Both the position numbers and the translations under genes were made by a program. This document shows, piece by piece, positions 1 through 7,711 of a stretch of 13,337 nucleotides of DNA (the stretch's first letter is position 1; every line of letters begins with the position of its first letter). This stretch comes from CAYSBK01 sp964429265. GTDB lineage: Bacteria; Planctomycetota; Phycisphaerae; Sedimentisphaerales; Anaerobacaceae. The notes under the pieces were generated by a model, which did no database searches, was not told where the DNA came from, and saw nothing but the letters and a program-made list of their open reading frames with translations. The DNA lies in NCBI GenBank assembly GCA_964429265.1, contig CAYSBK010000053.1, positions 1 to 13,337 on the forward strand. Reading direction: 5' to 3'.

Positions 1-1768
1 CCGCGCCGAGACGATTGCGGTCCGCTACAGTCCCATAGCGAGGCTTGACTGCATAAAGGCGCCCTCGTTGAGGCATCTTCCCGGCGCATCGTTATCGTAC
101 GAAGGCACACCGCCTCGCCAGATTGCCATCATCGCGGACGCCGCTGCGACCTCGTTCGTGGTGCGTTGTCAGGACGGCGGCGAACTGGACTACTGCGACT
201 ACCTGACTTCTGCGCTGCCGTACCGTATGGTGGGCGAGCCGAACGTCTGTATCATCGGCGCCGGCGGCGGCAGCGAGGTGGTCCAGGCCCTGGCACTGGG
301 CGCGCGACAAGTTACCGCCGTCGAAGTGAATCCCCAGGTAGTAGAGTTGGTGCGGGGGCCGCTGAGCGGCTTCTGCGGCAGGCTCTACGACCGGAGCAAC
401 GTGGACGTTGTCGTCGCGGAGGGCCGAAACTTCCTGCAGAGCACGCGCAGGCGATTCGACATCATTGTCGTGTCTTTGCCTGATTCTTATGCTGCGTCGG
501 CGGCGGGACTTTCCAGCCTCAACGAAAGCCACCTTTACACCGTCGAGGCCGTGCAAAAGGCCCTGACCAGGCTCACTTCGACCGGCTTGCTGAGCGTCAA
601 CTGGACGCTCAAGACCCCGCCGCGCGACAGCCTGAAGTTGCTGGCCACTATCGCCGAATCCCTGCGCCGCCTGGGCGTTCCGCAGCAAGACCTGCCGCGA
701 CACCTGGCTGTAATAAGGGGGCTTGCCACGGGAACGATTGTTGCCGGTCGCCAGCCGCTGTCAGAGGATATGGTTGCGGCCGTGCGTCGATTTGCTCGCA
801 GCCGCCGGTTCGATGTCGTGTGTCTGCCGGAACTTACCCCTGAGCAGGTCAACCTGTTCAACCAGCTCCAGGAAGGCCCCATCTATTACCGCTGCGCGAT
901 GCAGGTCCTGTCCGACCGGTACGCCGACTTCTATCGGCAATACCCCTACCACATTCGCCCGGCCACAGACGATCGGCCGTACTTCTTCGATTTCTTCAAA
1001 TGGAAGTCGCTGCCGGATTTCAGACGCCGGCTCGGCCACGACTGGCTGAGGTTCTCCCAGTGGGGACATCTGCTCTTGGTGCTGACCCTGGCCCAGGCGC
1101 TTCTGGCAAGCCTTGTCTTTATTCTGCTGCCGTTGGGCCTTGCAAGGCCCGTCCGCGCGCTTGGCGGGGCCTGCGCTATCGTGATTGTCTATTTCCTGTT
1201 GCTCGGGGTCGGGTATATGTTTCTCGAGATGGCCTTCATCCAGAAGATGACGATGCTTCTCGGCCAGCCGGTATTGGGTGTGGCCATCACGCTGGTGGGA
1301 TTTCTGTTCTTCTCCGGCCTTGGTGCACTTGCAGCGGGGCGGTTCTCAGTCGTCGCTATGCCGGCGGTTCTCGTCCGCGTTGCGGTAGCCGCGGTCGTAG
1401 TCGCCGGCGCAGCCGAGTTGCTGTTGCTGGCCACGGCCTTTGAATGGCTTGTAGGCCTTTCCGGACCGGCCCGCGTTGTGCTGGGCGCGGCGATAGCAGC
1501 GGTGCCGGCGTTCTTTATGGGGATGCCGCTGCCGACGGCCCTGGCACAATTGAAGGGACGATACCAATACCTTGTGCCCTGGGCGTGGGGGACTAACGGG
1601 TTCGCCTCGGTAACGGCCGCTGTGCTCGGTGCAATGCTGGCTGCAACCATCGGCTTCAACGCCGTGGTAATTGCGGCCTTATTGTGCTACCTGGTCTGTG
1701 CAATCCTGGCAGGGAGAGTCTGTGCGATGGGTCAGTCGCAACAGCAGTCTTCGCCGCCGCCGCAATGA
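1..1768 (+). CDS. Spermidine-synthase-like domain fused to multi-pass membrane region (5' partial)
   Basis: The frame is open from base 2 with no stop, so the gene starts upstream of the window; the TTG at 68 is unlikely to be the real start. A Rossmann SAM-type fold is visible: GAGGGSE glycine loop near base 257, followed by the acidic strand end VEVN. A conserved PATDDRPYFFDFF segment (about 961-1000) closes the soluble part. About six hydrophobic segments follow between about 1067 and 1715, including GYMFLEMAF, FFMGMPLP and PWAWGTNGF, which are typical of the long membrane-bound spermidine-synthase-like proteins. In true aminopropyltransferases the fourth strand carries a DSSDP-like motif; here it reads SLPDS, so polyamine synthesis is doubtful. 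The last residues are a Gln/Ser/Pro-rich tail. It converges on the lipoprotein gene with 17 bases between the stops. The substrate is unknown. Confidence 0.8.
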   Translation, partial: RAETIAVRYSPIARLDCIKAPSLRHLPGASLSYEGTPPRQIAIIADAAATSFVVRCQDGGELDYCDYLTSALPYRMVGEPNVCIIGAGGGSEVVQALALGARQVTAVEVNPQVVELVRGPLSGFCGRLYDRSNVDVVVAEGRNFLQSTRRRFDIIVVSLPDSYAASAAGLSSLNESHLYTVEAVQKALTRLTSTGLLSVNWTLKTPPRDSLKLLATIAESLRRLGVPQQDLPRHLAVIRGLATGTIVAGRQPLSEDMVAAVRRFARSRRFDVVCLPELTPEQVNLFNQLQEGPIYYRCAMQVLSDRYADFYRQYPYHIRPATDDRPYFFDFFKWKSLPDFRRRLGHDWLRFSQWGHLLLVLTLAQALLASLVFILLPLGLARPVRALGGACAIVIVYFLLLGVGYMFLEMAFIQKMTMLLGQPVLGVAITLVGFLFFSGLGALAAGRFSVVAMPAVLVRVAVAAVVVAGAAELLLLATAFEWLVGLSGPARVVLGAAIAAVPAFFMGMPLPTALAQLKGRYQYLVPWAWGTNGFASVTAAVLGAMLAATIGFNAVVIAALLCYLVCAILAGRVCAMGQSQQQSSPPPQ

Positions 1769-1785
1769 TGACACCGGCGGGACGG

Positions 1786-2397
1786 CTATTCCATAAAGAA
1801 GTATGTCTTGTAGAACCGCTTTGCCAGGTCCCGATATCGCTGGACGTGTTCCGCCGGAACGGGCTGACCCTGTTCGATGCAGCGTGCTTGCTTGTCGGGC
1901 GTGAAGGACATCCAGACCGGTTCATCAAGCTGGCAGGACCGCCACAGTCCCGTGCCTTTTTCCCGCAGATATGCGACGCTATGTGCTTCGTCCTGCAACA
2001 CGTAAATCCGGTCGGCCGCGATACCACCTGGCAGCGACATTTCGCGTTCGCCGGCATAAAAACCGAAAAACGAGGGCTTGTTCTTTCTCTGCGGCGTTGC
2101 ATCAGAAACGGCAAGTTCCTTGCTGGTCGGTCCAATCTCGCAGCGAATCACGCGTTTACTCTGGTCGCCGCCCGGCCCGGCGCCCGGATCATAATAGGCG
2201 TAAACCTGACGATCGCCTTTCTGCTGGGCCCGCGCAGGGACCAGACCCTTCGGCACTTTCTCGCTCCACGGGTTGAAATGGTTGAATACCCTGTCTTCGG
2301 TCCCGCGGTAGGGTGAGCTTTGGCAGCCCGAGGCCGCTACTGCAACCAGCACCGCCAGCAATCCCACGCACGAGGTCTTTCCACTTACCTGAACCAT
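1786..2397 (-). CDS. Predicted lipoprotein of unknown function
   Basis: 203 residues. The N-terminus has a short charged start, a hydrophobic stretch (GLLAVLVAVAA) and a lipobox ASGC with the lipidated cysteine at residue 25, so export and lipid anchoring are predicted. The start is supported by AAGGAG seven bases before the ATG. The mature part is hydrophilic, with aromatic-rich patches (FNHFNPW, PSFFGFYAGE, WMSFTPD, RFYKTYFF) and no enzyme motif that I recognise. It is the last gene of the leftward operon, 32 bases after the nifS stop, so it is probably co-transcribed, but nothing in it suggests a role in sulfur metabolism. It may simply be carried by read-through. Confidence 0.85.
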   Translation of the reverse strand: MVQVSGKTSCVGLLAVLVAVAASGCQSSPYRGTEDRVFNHFNPWSEKVPKGLVPARAQQKGDRQVYAYYDPGAGPGGDQSKRVIRCEIGPTSKELAVSDATPQRKNKPSFFGFYAGEREMSLPGGIAADRIYVLQDEAHSVAYLREKGTGLWRSCQLDEPVWMSFTPDKQARCIEQGQPVPAEHVQRYRDLAKRFYKTYFFME

Positions 2398-2429
2398 AGT
2401 CTTGCTCCTTCAAAATCCCGTTCAGGCGG

Positions 2430-3587
2430 CTATTTTGCCACAAAGGGCGACAGTTCGCGCAGCCTGCTTACTATCTGGGGCATCTTTTCGATCGTATAAT
2501 CGACCTGCTGTTCGGTGTTGTAGCGGCTGAGGCTGAATCGCACCGAGCCGTGGGCGGCGGTAAACGGCACACCCATCGCCCGCAGCACGTGGCTGGGTTC
2601 CAGCGAACCCGACGTGCACGCCGAACCGCTCGACGCACATATGCCGTAGCGGTCCAGCATAAGCAAGATCGCTTCGCCCTCGATGTATTCGAAGCTGATA
2701 TTGCTGGTATTGGGCAGGCGGTTTTCCCTGTCGCCGTTGAGCCGGCTGCCCGGGCAGCTTTGCAGAATCGCATTCTCCAGCTTGTCGCGCAGCTTTCGCA
2801 CCTGCCGGCTTTCCTGCTCCATATACTCGGCTGCAAGTTCGCAGGCCTTTCCAAGACCGATGATGCCGGGGACGTTTTCGGTGCCGGCCCTTCTGCCGCC
2901 TTCCTGGTGACCGCCCAGCATAAACGGCGCCAGGCGGGTGCCCCTTCGCACGTACAGCGCTGCGACGCCTTTGGGGCCGTGCAGCTTGTGGCCCGACAGG
3001 CTCAGCAGGTCGATGTTACTGCGTGACAGATTCAGCGGCACCTTGCCGACGGCCTGGACGGCGTCGGTGTGAAACACGATACCGCGGGCCGCCGTCATCT
3101 CCGCAATCCGCTCGACGGGGAACAGCACGCCGGTTTCGTTGTTTGCGTACATCACGCTCACCAGGGCGGTGTCGTCGTCAAGCTCGTGCTCCAGCTCATC
3201 GAGGTCCAGCAACCCCGACCTGTCGACGCCGACTTCGACAACGGCGTAGCCGTGATTTTCCAGGTCCCTGCAGACTGCCAGCACTGCGGGGTGTTCGACG
3301 CGCGTGGTAATCACCTTTCGCTTTTGAGGCACGGTCGCCAGGGCGCCTTTTATCGCCATGTTGTTGCTTTCGGTGCCGCCGCTGGTGAAGATTATCTCCG
3401 AAGGGTCGCAACCCAGCAGTTGTGCAACGCGGGCGCGGGCCTGGCGGAGCTGCCTGCCGACCTGCCCGCCGAAGCTGTGCATACTCGACGGGTTGCCGTA
3501 AAGCCGGCAGAAATAAGGTTTCATTTCCTCGAATACCTCGTCGGCCACCCTGGTAGTTGCGTTGTTATCGAAGTAAACGATCTCCAT
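2430..3587 (-). CDS. nifS: Cysteine desulfurase, NifS/IscS family
   Basis: PLP enzyme of 385 residues that removes sulfur from L-cysteine, giving alanine and an enzyme persulfide that supplies sulfide for Fe-S clusters. Family features are complete: N-terminal YFDNNATT (5-12), GGTESNN (70-76), EHP with the ring-stacking His99, HTDAVQ (173-178), SGHK with the PLP lysine at Lys201, GGHQEGGRRAGTEN (225-238), and the mobile-loop catalytic Cys324 in SGSACTSG. It has no N-terminal extension or targeting signal and should be cytosolic. The ATG lies only three bases after the nifU stop, with AGGG upstream, so nifU and nifS are translationally linked and probably form one donor-scaffold pair. Whether it is functionally NifS-like or IscS-like cannot be decided from sequence alone; the partner being a full NifU argues for NifS. 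Confidence 0.95.
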   Translation of the reverse strand: MEIVYFDNNATTRVADEVFEEMKPYFCRLYGNPSSMHSFGGQVGRQLRQARARVAQLLGCDPSEIIFTSGGTESNNMAIKGALATVPQKRKVITTRVEHPAVLAVCRDLENHGYAVVEVGVDRSGLLDLDELEHELDDDTALVSVMYANNETGVLFPVERIAEMTAARGIVFHTDAVQAVGKVPLNLSRSNIDLLSLSGHKLHGPKGVAALYVRRGTRLAPFMLGGHQEGGRRAGTENVPGIIGLGKACELAAEYMEQESRQVRKLRDKLENAILQSCPGSRLNGDRENRLPNTSNISFEYIEGEAILLMLDRYGICASSGSACTSGSLEPSHVLRAMGVPFTAAHGSVRFSLSRYNTEQQVDYTIEKMPQIVSRLRELSPFVAK

Positions 3588-3590
3588 CGG

Positions 3591-4469
3591 TTATTCCCTG
3601 TGATCGTGCGGTTGCTGGTCGGAGGGGCTGTCTTCCTCGACCAAAAGGTCCTGCGAGACAAACTCTCTCAGCTTTGATTGCACCACATCCTTCATCGTGA
3701 ACTCAGCCATCCGGCACTGGGCGCACATACCACGAAACGCGACGATAACCTTGTTGCCTTCCACGTCGACAAGCTCGATGTCGCCGCCGTGCGCCCGCAG
3801 GGCGGGTCTGATGTGTTCGTTTATCGTTTGCTGGATGAGCTGAATCTTGCGGATGTTGGTGAGTCTGCCGGTTCTGCCGGCGTGCACCGGTTGTTTTGGG
3901 GCGGGCCGTCCGCGGACGTTTTCGATTATCTTCTCGATCTGCTCGTGGCAGCCGCCGCAACCTCCGCCCGCCTTGCAGTAGTTGGTAACCTGTTCGACGG
4001 TTGTCAGGTCGTTGTCACGGATTACACGCTCGATTTCCTTGTCGGTGACTCCGAAGCAGGTGCACACGACGTTTCCCTGCAGTTCGTGCTTCTTCCTGCC
4101 GCCGGTTCGATAGTTTTCTATGGCCGCTTCCAGCGCCTCCCTGCCCATAACCGAGCAGTGCATCTTCTGTTCGGGCAGGCCGCCGAGATAGTCGGCGATG
4201 TCCTTGTTGGTGATTCGGGAAGCTTCTTCCAGCGTCATCCCCTTGATCATCTCGGTAAGTACCGACGAGGTGGCTATCGCGCTGGCACAGCCGAAGGTCT
4301 TGAACTTTGCATCCTTTATCCTGCCGTTTTCATCGAGCTTGAAGGTCAGCCGCAGGGCGTCCCCGCACGCCAGTGAGCCTACCTCGCCGACGCCGTCCGG
4401 ATTCTCTATCTCTCCGACGTTCCGCGGGTTGAAGAAATGGTCCTTGAGCTTGTCGGTATATTCCCACAT
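3591..4469 (-). CDS. nifU: Fe-S scaffold protein NifU (three-domain)
   Basis: 292 residues with the full NifU architecture. Residues 1-125 are the IscU-like scaffold with Cys35, Cys61 and Cys105. Residues 130-185 are a BFD-like [2Fe-2S] domain with CTC (136, 138) and CGGC (171, 174). Residues 203-275 are an Nfu domain with the CAQC pair (249, 252). The cysteine positions are almost those of Azotobacter NifU. The usual Pro-Ser after the Nfu CxxC is replaced by Arg-Met. A charged tail (EEDSPSDQQPHDHRE) ends the protein. Clusters are built here with sulfur from NifS and passed to apo-proteins; NadA from the same operon is a plausible client. The ATG is four bases after the metY stop. No nitrogenase gene is in view, so a general Fe-S role is inferred. 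Confidence 0.95.
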   Translation of the reverse strand: MWEYTDKLKDHFFNPRNVGEIENPDGVGEVGSLACGDALRLTFKLDENGRIKDAKFKTFGCASAIATSSVLTEMIKGMTLEEASRITNKDIADYLGGLPEQKMHCSVMGREALEAAIENYRTGGRKKHELQGNVVCTCFGVTDKEIERVIRDNDLTTVEQVTNYCKAGGGCGGCHEQIEKIIENVRGRPAPKQPVHAGRTGRLTNIRKIQLIQQTINEHIRPALRAHGGDIELVDVEGNKVIVAFRGMCAQCRMAEFTMKDVVQSKLREFVSQDLLVEEDSPSDQQPHDHRE

Positions 4470-4473
4470 CGGT

Positions 4474-5760
4474 TCACTTCTGACTGCGCAGCAGGGCCTG
4501 CTCCATGTCGGCTATTATATCATCAATATGTTCGGTTCCAACAGACACCCGTATGTAGTCCGGCGTAACACCGGCGGCGAGCTGCTCGGCTTCGCTTAGC
4601 TGCTGATGAGTCGTGCTGGCGGGGTGTATGACGAGCGTCTTGCTGTCGCCGATATTGGCCAGGTGGCTTGCCAGCCTGACGCTGTTTATGAACTTTATGC
4701 CGGCCGGCTTGCCGCCCTTGATTCCGAACCCGACGATGGCCCCCTGGCCGGCAGGCAGGTACTTCTTCGCAAGTTCATGATCCGGATGCGACTCGAGGCC
4801 CGGGTAGTTCACCCAGTTGACCTGGGGCTGTTGCTGGAGCCATTCGGCGACGGCCAGGGCGTTCTGGCAGTGACGGGGCATCCGAAGGTGGAGCGTTTCA
4901 ATACCCTGCAGGAACAGAAACGCGTTGAACGGGGACATACAGCTTCCCATATCTCGGAGGAACTGGGTGCGGGCCTTGATGATGTAAGCCATATTGCCGA
5001 ACGATTCAACGTACCTGACGCCGTGATAGCTCGGGTCGGGTTCGGTCAGCTCGGGATACCTGCCGTTGGTCCAGTCGAACCGGCCGGAGTCAACTATCAC
5101 CCCGCCGATGCTGGTGCCGTGACCGCCGATGAACTTGGTACAACTGTGCACGACTATGTCGATGCCGTATTCGAAGGGCCTGAACAGTATGGGCGTGGCG
5201 ACGGTATTGTCACAAATCACCGGCATACCGTGGTCGTGGGCGATCTCGGCAATCCGGTCGTACTGGAGGATATCGTTCTTGGGGTTTCCGATGGTCTCGA
5301 TATATATCAGCTTGGTGTTGGGTTTGATGGCACGGGCGAAGTTTTCAGGGTTCCGCGGGTCGACGAAGCTCACTTCTATGCCGAGTTTCGGAAAGGTCTG
5401 GCTGAACAGGGTCACCGTGCCGCCGTAGAGCGAGTTCGACGAGACGACGTGTCCGCCAGCTCCGCATATATTGAAAATGCTGACGTAGATGGCCGATTGG
5501 CCGGAGCTTAGCGCCAGGCCGCCCACGCCGCCCTCGAGGGCCGCCATTCTCTTTTCGAGCACATCGTTGGTCGGGTTCATCAGGCGGGTGTAGATATTGC
5601 CGAACTGCTTCAGCGCGAACAGGCTCGCCGCGTGGTCGGTGTCCTTGAATACGTAGCTTGTTGTCTGGTAAATGGGCACGGCCCTGCTGAGGGTGTCGCT
5701 GTCGACCTGCTGGCCTGCGTGGACCGCCAGCGTCTCAAGATGGTACTGCGGTTGTGACAT
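4474..5760 (-). CDS. metY: O-acetylhomoserine sulfhydrylase (Cys/Met PLP family)
   Basis: Catalyses O-acetylhomoserine plus sulfide to homocysteine and acetate, the direct-sulfhydrylation route to methionine. I chose the ATG at 5760 (MSQPQYHLETLAVHAG) because GAAGGA lies eight bases upstream and the family begins at this point; the open frame runs 20 codons further up but reads as low-quality Arg/Trp/Cys-rich sequence. The protein is then 428 residues, the usual MetY length. Motifs: IYTRLMNPT (56-64, with the Tyr and Arg that bind PLP phosphate), SSGQSA (85-90), CDNTVATP (183-190), and HSCTKFIGGHG with PLP Lys209. The long insertion around RYPELTEPDPSYHG (234-247) is typical of MetY rather than MetB or MetC. 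It follows nadA by 25 bases and abuts nifU. A homocysteine synthase using another acyl donor cannot be excluded. Confidence 0.92.
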   Translation of the reverse strand: MSQPQYHLETLAVHAGQQVDSDTLSRAVPIYQTTSYVFKDTDHAASLFALKQFGNIYTRLMNPTNDVLEKRMAALEGGVGGLALSSGQSAIYVSIFNICGAGGHVVSSNSLYGGTVTLFSQTFPKLGIEVSFVDPRNPENFARAIKPNTKLIYIETIGNPKNDILQYDRIAEIAHDHGMPVICDNTVATPILFRPFEYGIDIVVHSCTKFIGGHGTSIGGVIVDSGRFDWTNGRYPELTEPDPSYHGVRYVESFGNMAYIIKARTQFLRDMGSCMSPFNAFLFLQGIETLHLRMPRHCQNALAVAEWLQQQPQVNWVNYPGLESHPDHELAKKYLPAGQGAIVGFGIKGGKPAGIKFINSVRLASHLANIGDSKTLVIHPASTTHQQLSEAEQLAAGVTPDYIRVSVGTEHIDDIIADMEQALLRSQK

Positions 5761-5785
5761 CGGTCGAATCCTTCGATCAATATGG

Positions 5786-6703
5786 TTATTTGGTCGGCAG
5801 CACTTCCACCATTCGGTCAAGCGCAGCCCTGGCCCTGCGGGAAATGCCCGTAGGTATATTTATGCGATACTTCAGGTCCTCCAGCGACCAGAGCACCTTT
5901 TCGAGGGTGATGCGTTTCATATTGGGGCAGACTGCCCGGTCGCTGGCCGGGATGAACTGCGAGCGTGGATTGCGCTTGCGCAGGGGATAAATCATTCCGC
6001 ACTCGGTGGCCACGATAAAGCAGCGTGCATCACTGCTTTCGACGAACCTGAGCATCTGGCTGGTGCTCAGCACCTGGTCGGCAAGGTCCTTGACCGGCTC
6101 GGTACATTCCGGGTGCGCCATAACCACGGCATCGGGGTGCGCGGCCCTGGCCCGGCGGATGTCATCTTCGGTGATGACGACGTGACTTGCACAGTAGCCC
6201 GGCCAAAGCAGAAGCTCTCGGTGCGTCCGCTGCTGGACGAATCGGCCGAGGTGGCGGTCCGGCACGAAAATAACCTCCCTGTCGCGAGGCAGGCTGTCTA
6301 CCACCTCCACGGCGTTGGCGCTGGTGCAGCAGTAATCGCTCTCGGCTTTTACGGCGGCCGTACTGTTTACGTAGCATACCACCAGGGCGTTGGGGTGCTT
6401 GCTCTTGAAGTGCCGCAGATCGTCGGCGGTTATCATATTCGCCATTGGACAGTCCGCATGCTCGTCCGGCAGCAGCACCATCTTGTCGGGCGACAGCACC
6501 GCCGCTGTTTCGGCCATAAACCGCACGCCGCAGAAGACGATGACGTCGGCGCTGGTGCGGGAAGCTTCTATGCTCAGGCCCAGCGAGTCGCCCGTAAAAT
6601 CGGCCAGGTCCTGTATGGGCGGCGGCTGGTAATTGTGCGCCAGTATCACGGCGTTAAGCTTGCTCTTGAGTTCGTTTATCCTGTCGACGATGCTCCTGCT
6701 CAG
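5786..6703 (-). CDS. nadA: Quinolinate synthase NadA
   Basis: [4Fe-4S] enzyme that condenses iminoaspartate with dihydroxyacetone phosphate to quinolinate in de novo NAD synthesis. I place the start at a CTG at 6703: GGGAGG lies six bases upstream, and the coding similarity (ILAHNYQ, DLADFTGDSLGLS) begins just after. The frame stays open to a TTG at 6805, but those 34 codons lie partly inside cysE and read as basic shadow sequence. From CTG the protein is 305 residues, close to the Thermotoga-type NadA. Cluster cysteines are Cys85 (DCPMAN), Cys171 (GYCASH) and Cys259 (AVCPNMK), the same spacing as the structurally known enzyme. YVNSTA and CTSANAV are also conserved. nadB and nadC are not in the window; the link here is to sulfur and Fe-S supply. 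Confidence 0.93.
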   Translation of the reverse strand: MSRSIVDRINELKSKLNAVILAHNYQPPPIQDLADFTGDSLGLSIEASRTSADVIVFCGVRFMAETAAVLSPDKMVLLPDEHADCPMANMITADDLRHFKSKHPNALVVCYVNSTAAVKAESDYCCTSANAVEVVDSLPRDREVIFVPDRHLGRFVQQRTHRELLLWPGYCASHVVITEDDIRRARAAHPDAVVMAHPECTEPVKDLADQVLSTSQMLRFVESSDARCFIVATECGMIYPLRKRNPRSQFIPASDRAVCPNMKRITLEKVLWSLEDLKYRINIPTGISRRARAALDRMVEVLPTK

Positions 6704-6715
6704 GGTACACCTCCC
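6701..6715 (-). promoter_or_regulatory. Strong ribosome binding site and CTG start of nadA
   Basis: Read on the minus strand: GGGAGG, six bases (TGTACC), then CTG. No ATG, GTG or TTG lies between the cysE stop (6747) and the conserved NadA core, so this site decides the start. It is the best Shine-Dalgarno match among the internal genes of the operon. Confidence 0.65.
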
Positions 6716-6746
6716 GGCCGAATCCGGCCAACCAACGACGTGATGT

Positions 6747-7676
6747 TTACGTTTTGCCGTCCTGTTGCTTCTTCGTGTATACCAGGTCCGCCGGGCCGGC
6801 TGCAACCACCACCCCCGGCGGAACCGATTCCTTCAGCCACACGTTTCCGCCGATGACCGCCCCCCTGCCGATGGTTACGTTGCCCAGGATGGTGGCCTCG
6901 GCGTAAATTGTAACGTCGTCCTCGATTGTCGGGTGCCTCTTGCCGCCCTTTATGACCCGGCCACGCTCGTCCTTCGGGAAGCTCAGCGCCCCGAGCGTCG
7001 TGCCCTGGTAAATCTTGACGTTGTCGCCGATAATCGTGGTCTCGCCGATGACCACGCCCGTGCCGTGGTCTATGAAAAAGTTCCTGCCGATCGTGGCGCC
7101 CGGGTGTATATCTATGCCTGTGGCGCAGTGGGCGTGCTCGGTCATCATTCGTGGTATCAGCGGCACGTCCTTAAGGTACAACTCGTGCGCCAGTCGATAA
7201 GTCGCAATCGCCACGATGCACGGATAACTTATGACAATTTCCTCGTAGGACTTGGCGGCCGGGTCGCCGTCGAAGGCCGCCGCGACGTCGCCCTTCAAAA
7301 GCTCCCTGATATGCGGCAACCGCGAAAGCAGATGCAGCGTGGCGGCCTGGGCCATCTTGCGACAATCACCCGTGTCACACTTTTGCAGCCTGCACCTGTA
7401 CTTGAAGGCACGTTCAACCTGGTCCGACAGCTCGGCGTAGACGTGGTACAGGATATCGATAATGACAAGGTTCAGGTTGCGGCGCGTCACCGTTCTCTTG
7501 CCCGTGTAGCCCGGAAACAACAGTTCGGTCAACAGGCCCAGTATTTCTATGACCTTATCCCGCACCGGCAGGTTGGCCGCGTCGATGAGGTTTATGCCTA
7601 TGTCTTCTTCGTAGGTTGCCGCAATCTCGCCGACCAACTGCTCAACCTGCTGTTGTGTCAGACCTTCCTCGTTCAT
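6747..7676 (-). CDS. cysE: Serine O-acetyltransferase CysE (long form)
   Basis: Acetyl-CoA plus L-serine to O-acetylserine, the first step of cysteine synthesis. Two starts compete: the ATG at 7676 used here (309 residues) and a TTG at 7682, which has AAGG at better spacing (six bases, against twelve for ATG). An N-terminal helical region of about 180 residues includes a three-cysteine patch (CRLQKCDTGDC, 95-105) and DVAAAFDGDPAA. The C-terminal half is a left-handed beta helix of hexapeptide repeats with IDIHPGA, the Asp-His pair in FIDHGTG (203, 204), VIGET and QGTTLGA. It is upstream of nadA and 29-35 bases after cysK. The C-terminus ends in DGKT, with no terminal isoleucine of the type that inserts into CysK in the classical cysteine synthase complex. 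Confidence 0.93.
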   Translation of the reverse strand: MNEEGLTQQQVEQLVGEIAATYEEDIGINLIDAANLPVRDKVIEILGLLTELLFPGYTGKRTVTRRNLNLVIIDILYHVYAELSDQVERAFKYRCRLQKCDTGDCRKMAQAATLHLLSRLPHIRELLKGDVAAAFDGDPAAKSYEEIVISYPCIVAIATYRLAHELYLKDVPLIPRMMTEHAHCATGIDIHPGATIGRNFFIDHGTGVVIGETTIIGDNVKIYQGTTLGALSFPKDERGRVIKGGKRHPTIEDDVTIYAEATILGNVTIGRGAVIGGNVWLKESVPPGVVVAAGPADLVYTKKQQDGKT

Positions 7677-7711
7677 ATTCAAATCTTACCTTAATGCCTT
7701 TACCGTCGTTC

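Noticed and set aside
3591..4469. nifU/nifS as part of a nitrogen fixation cluster
   Set aside because: No nifHDKENB or related gene is in the window, and the neighbours are sulfur and NAD genes.
5672..6856. 394-residue frame on the plus strand
   Set aside because: It spans parts of metY, nadA and cysE in antisense; all three are well-supported genes.
6765..7694. 309-residue frame on the plus strand
   Set aside because: Complete antisense shadow of cysE.
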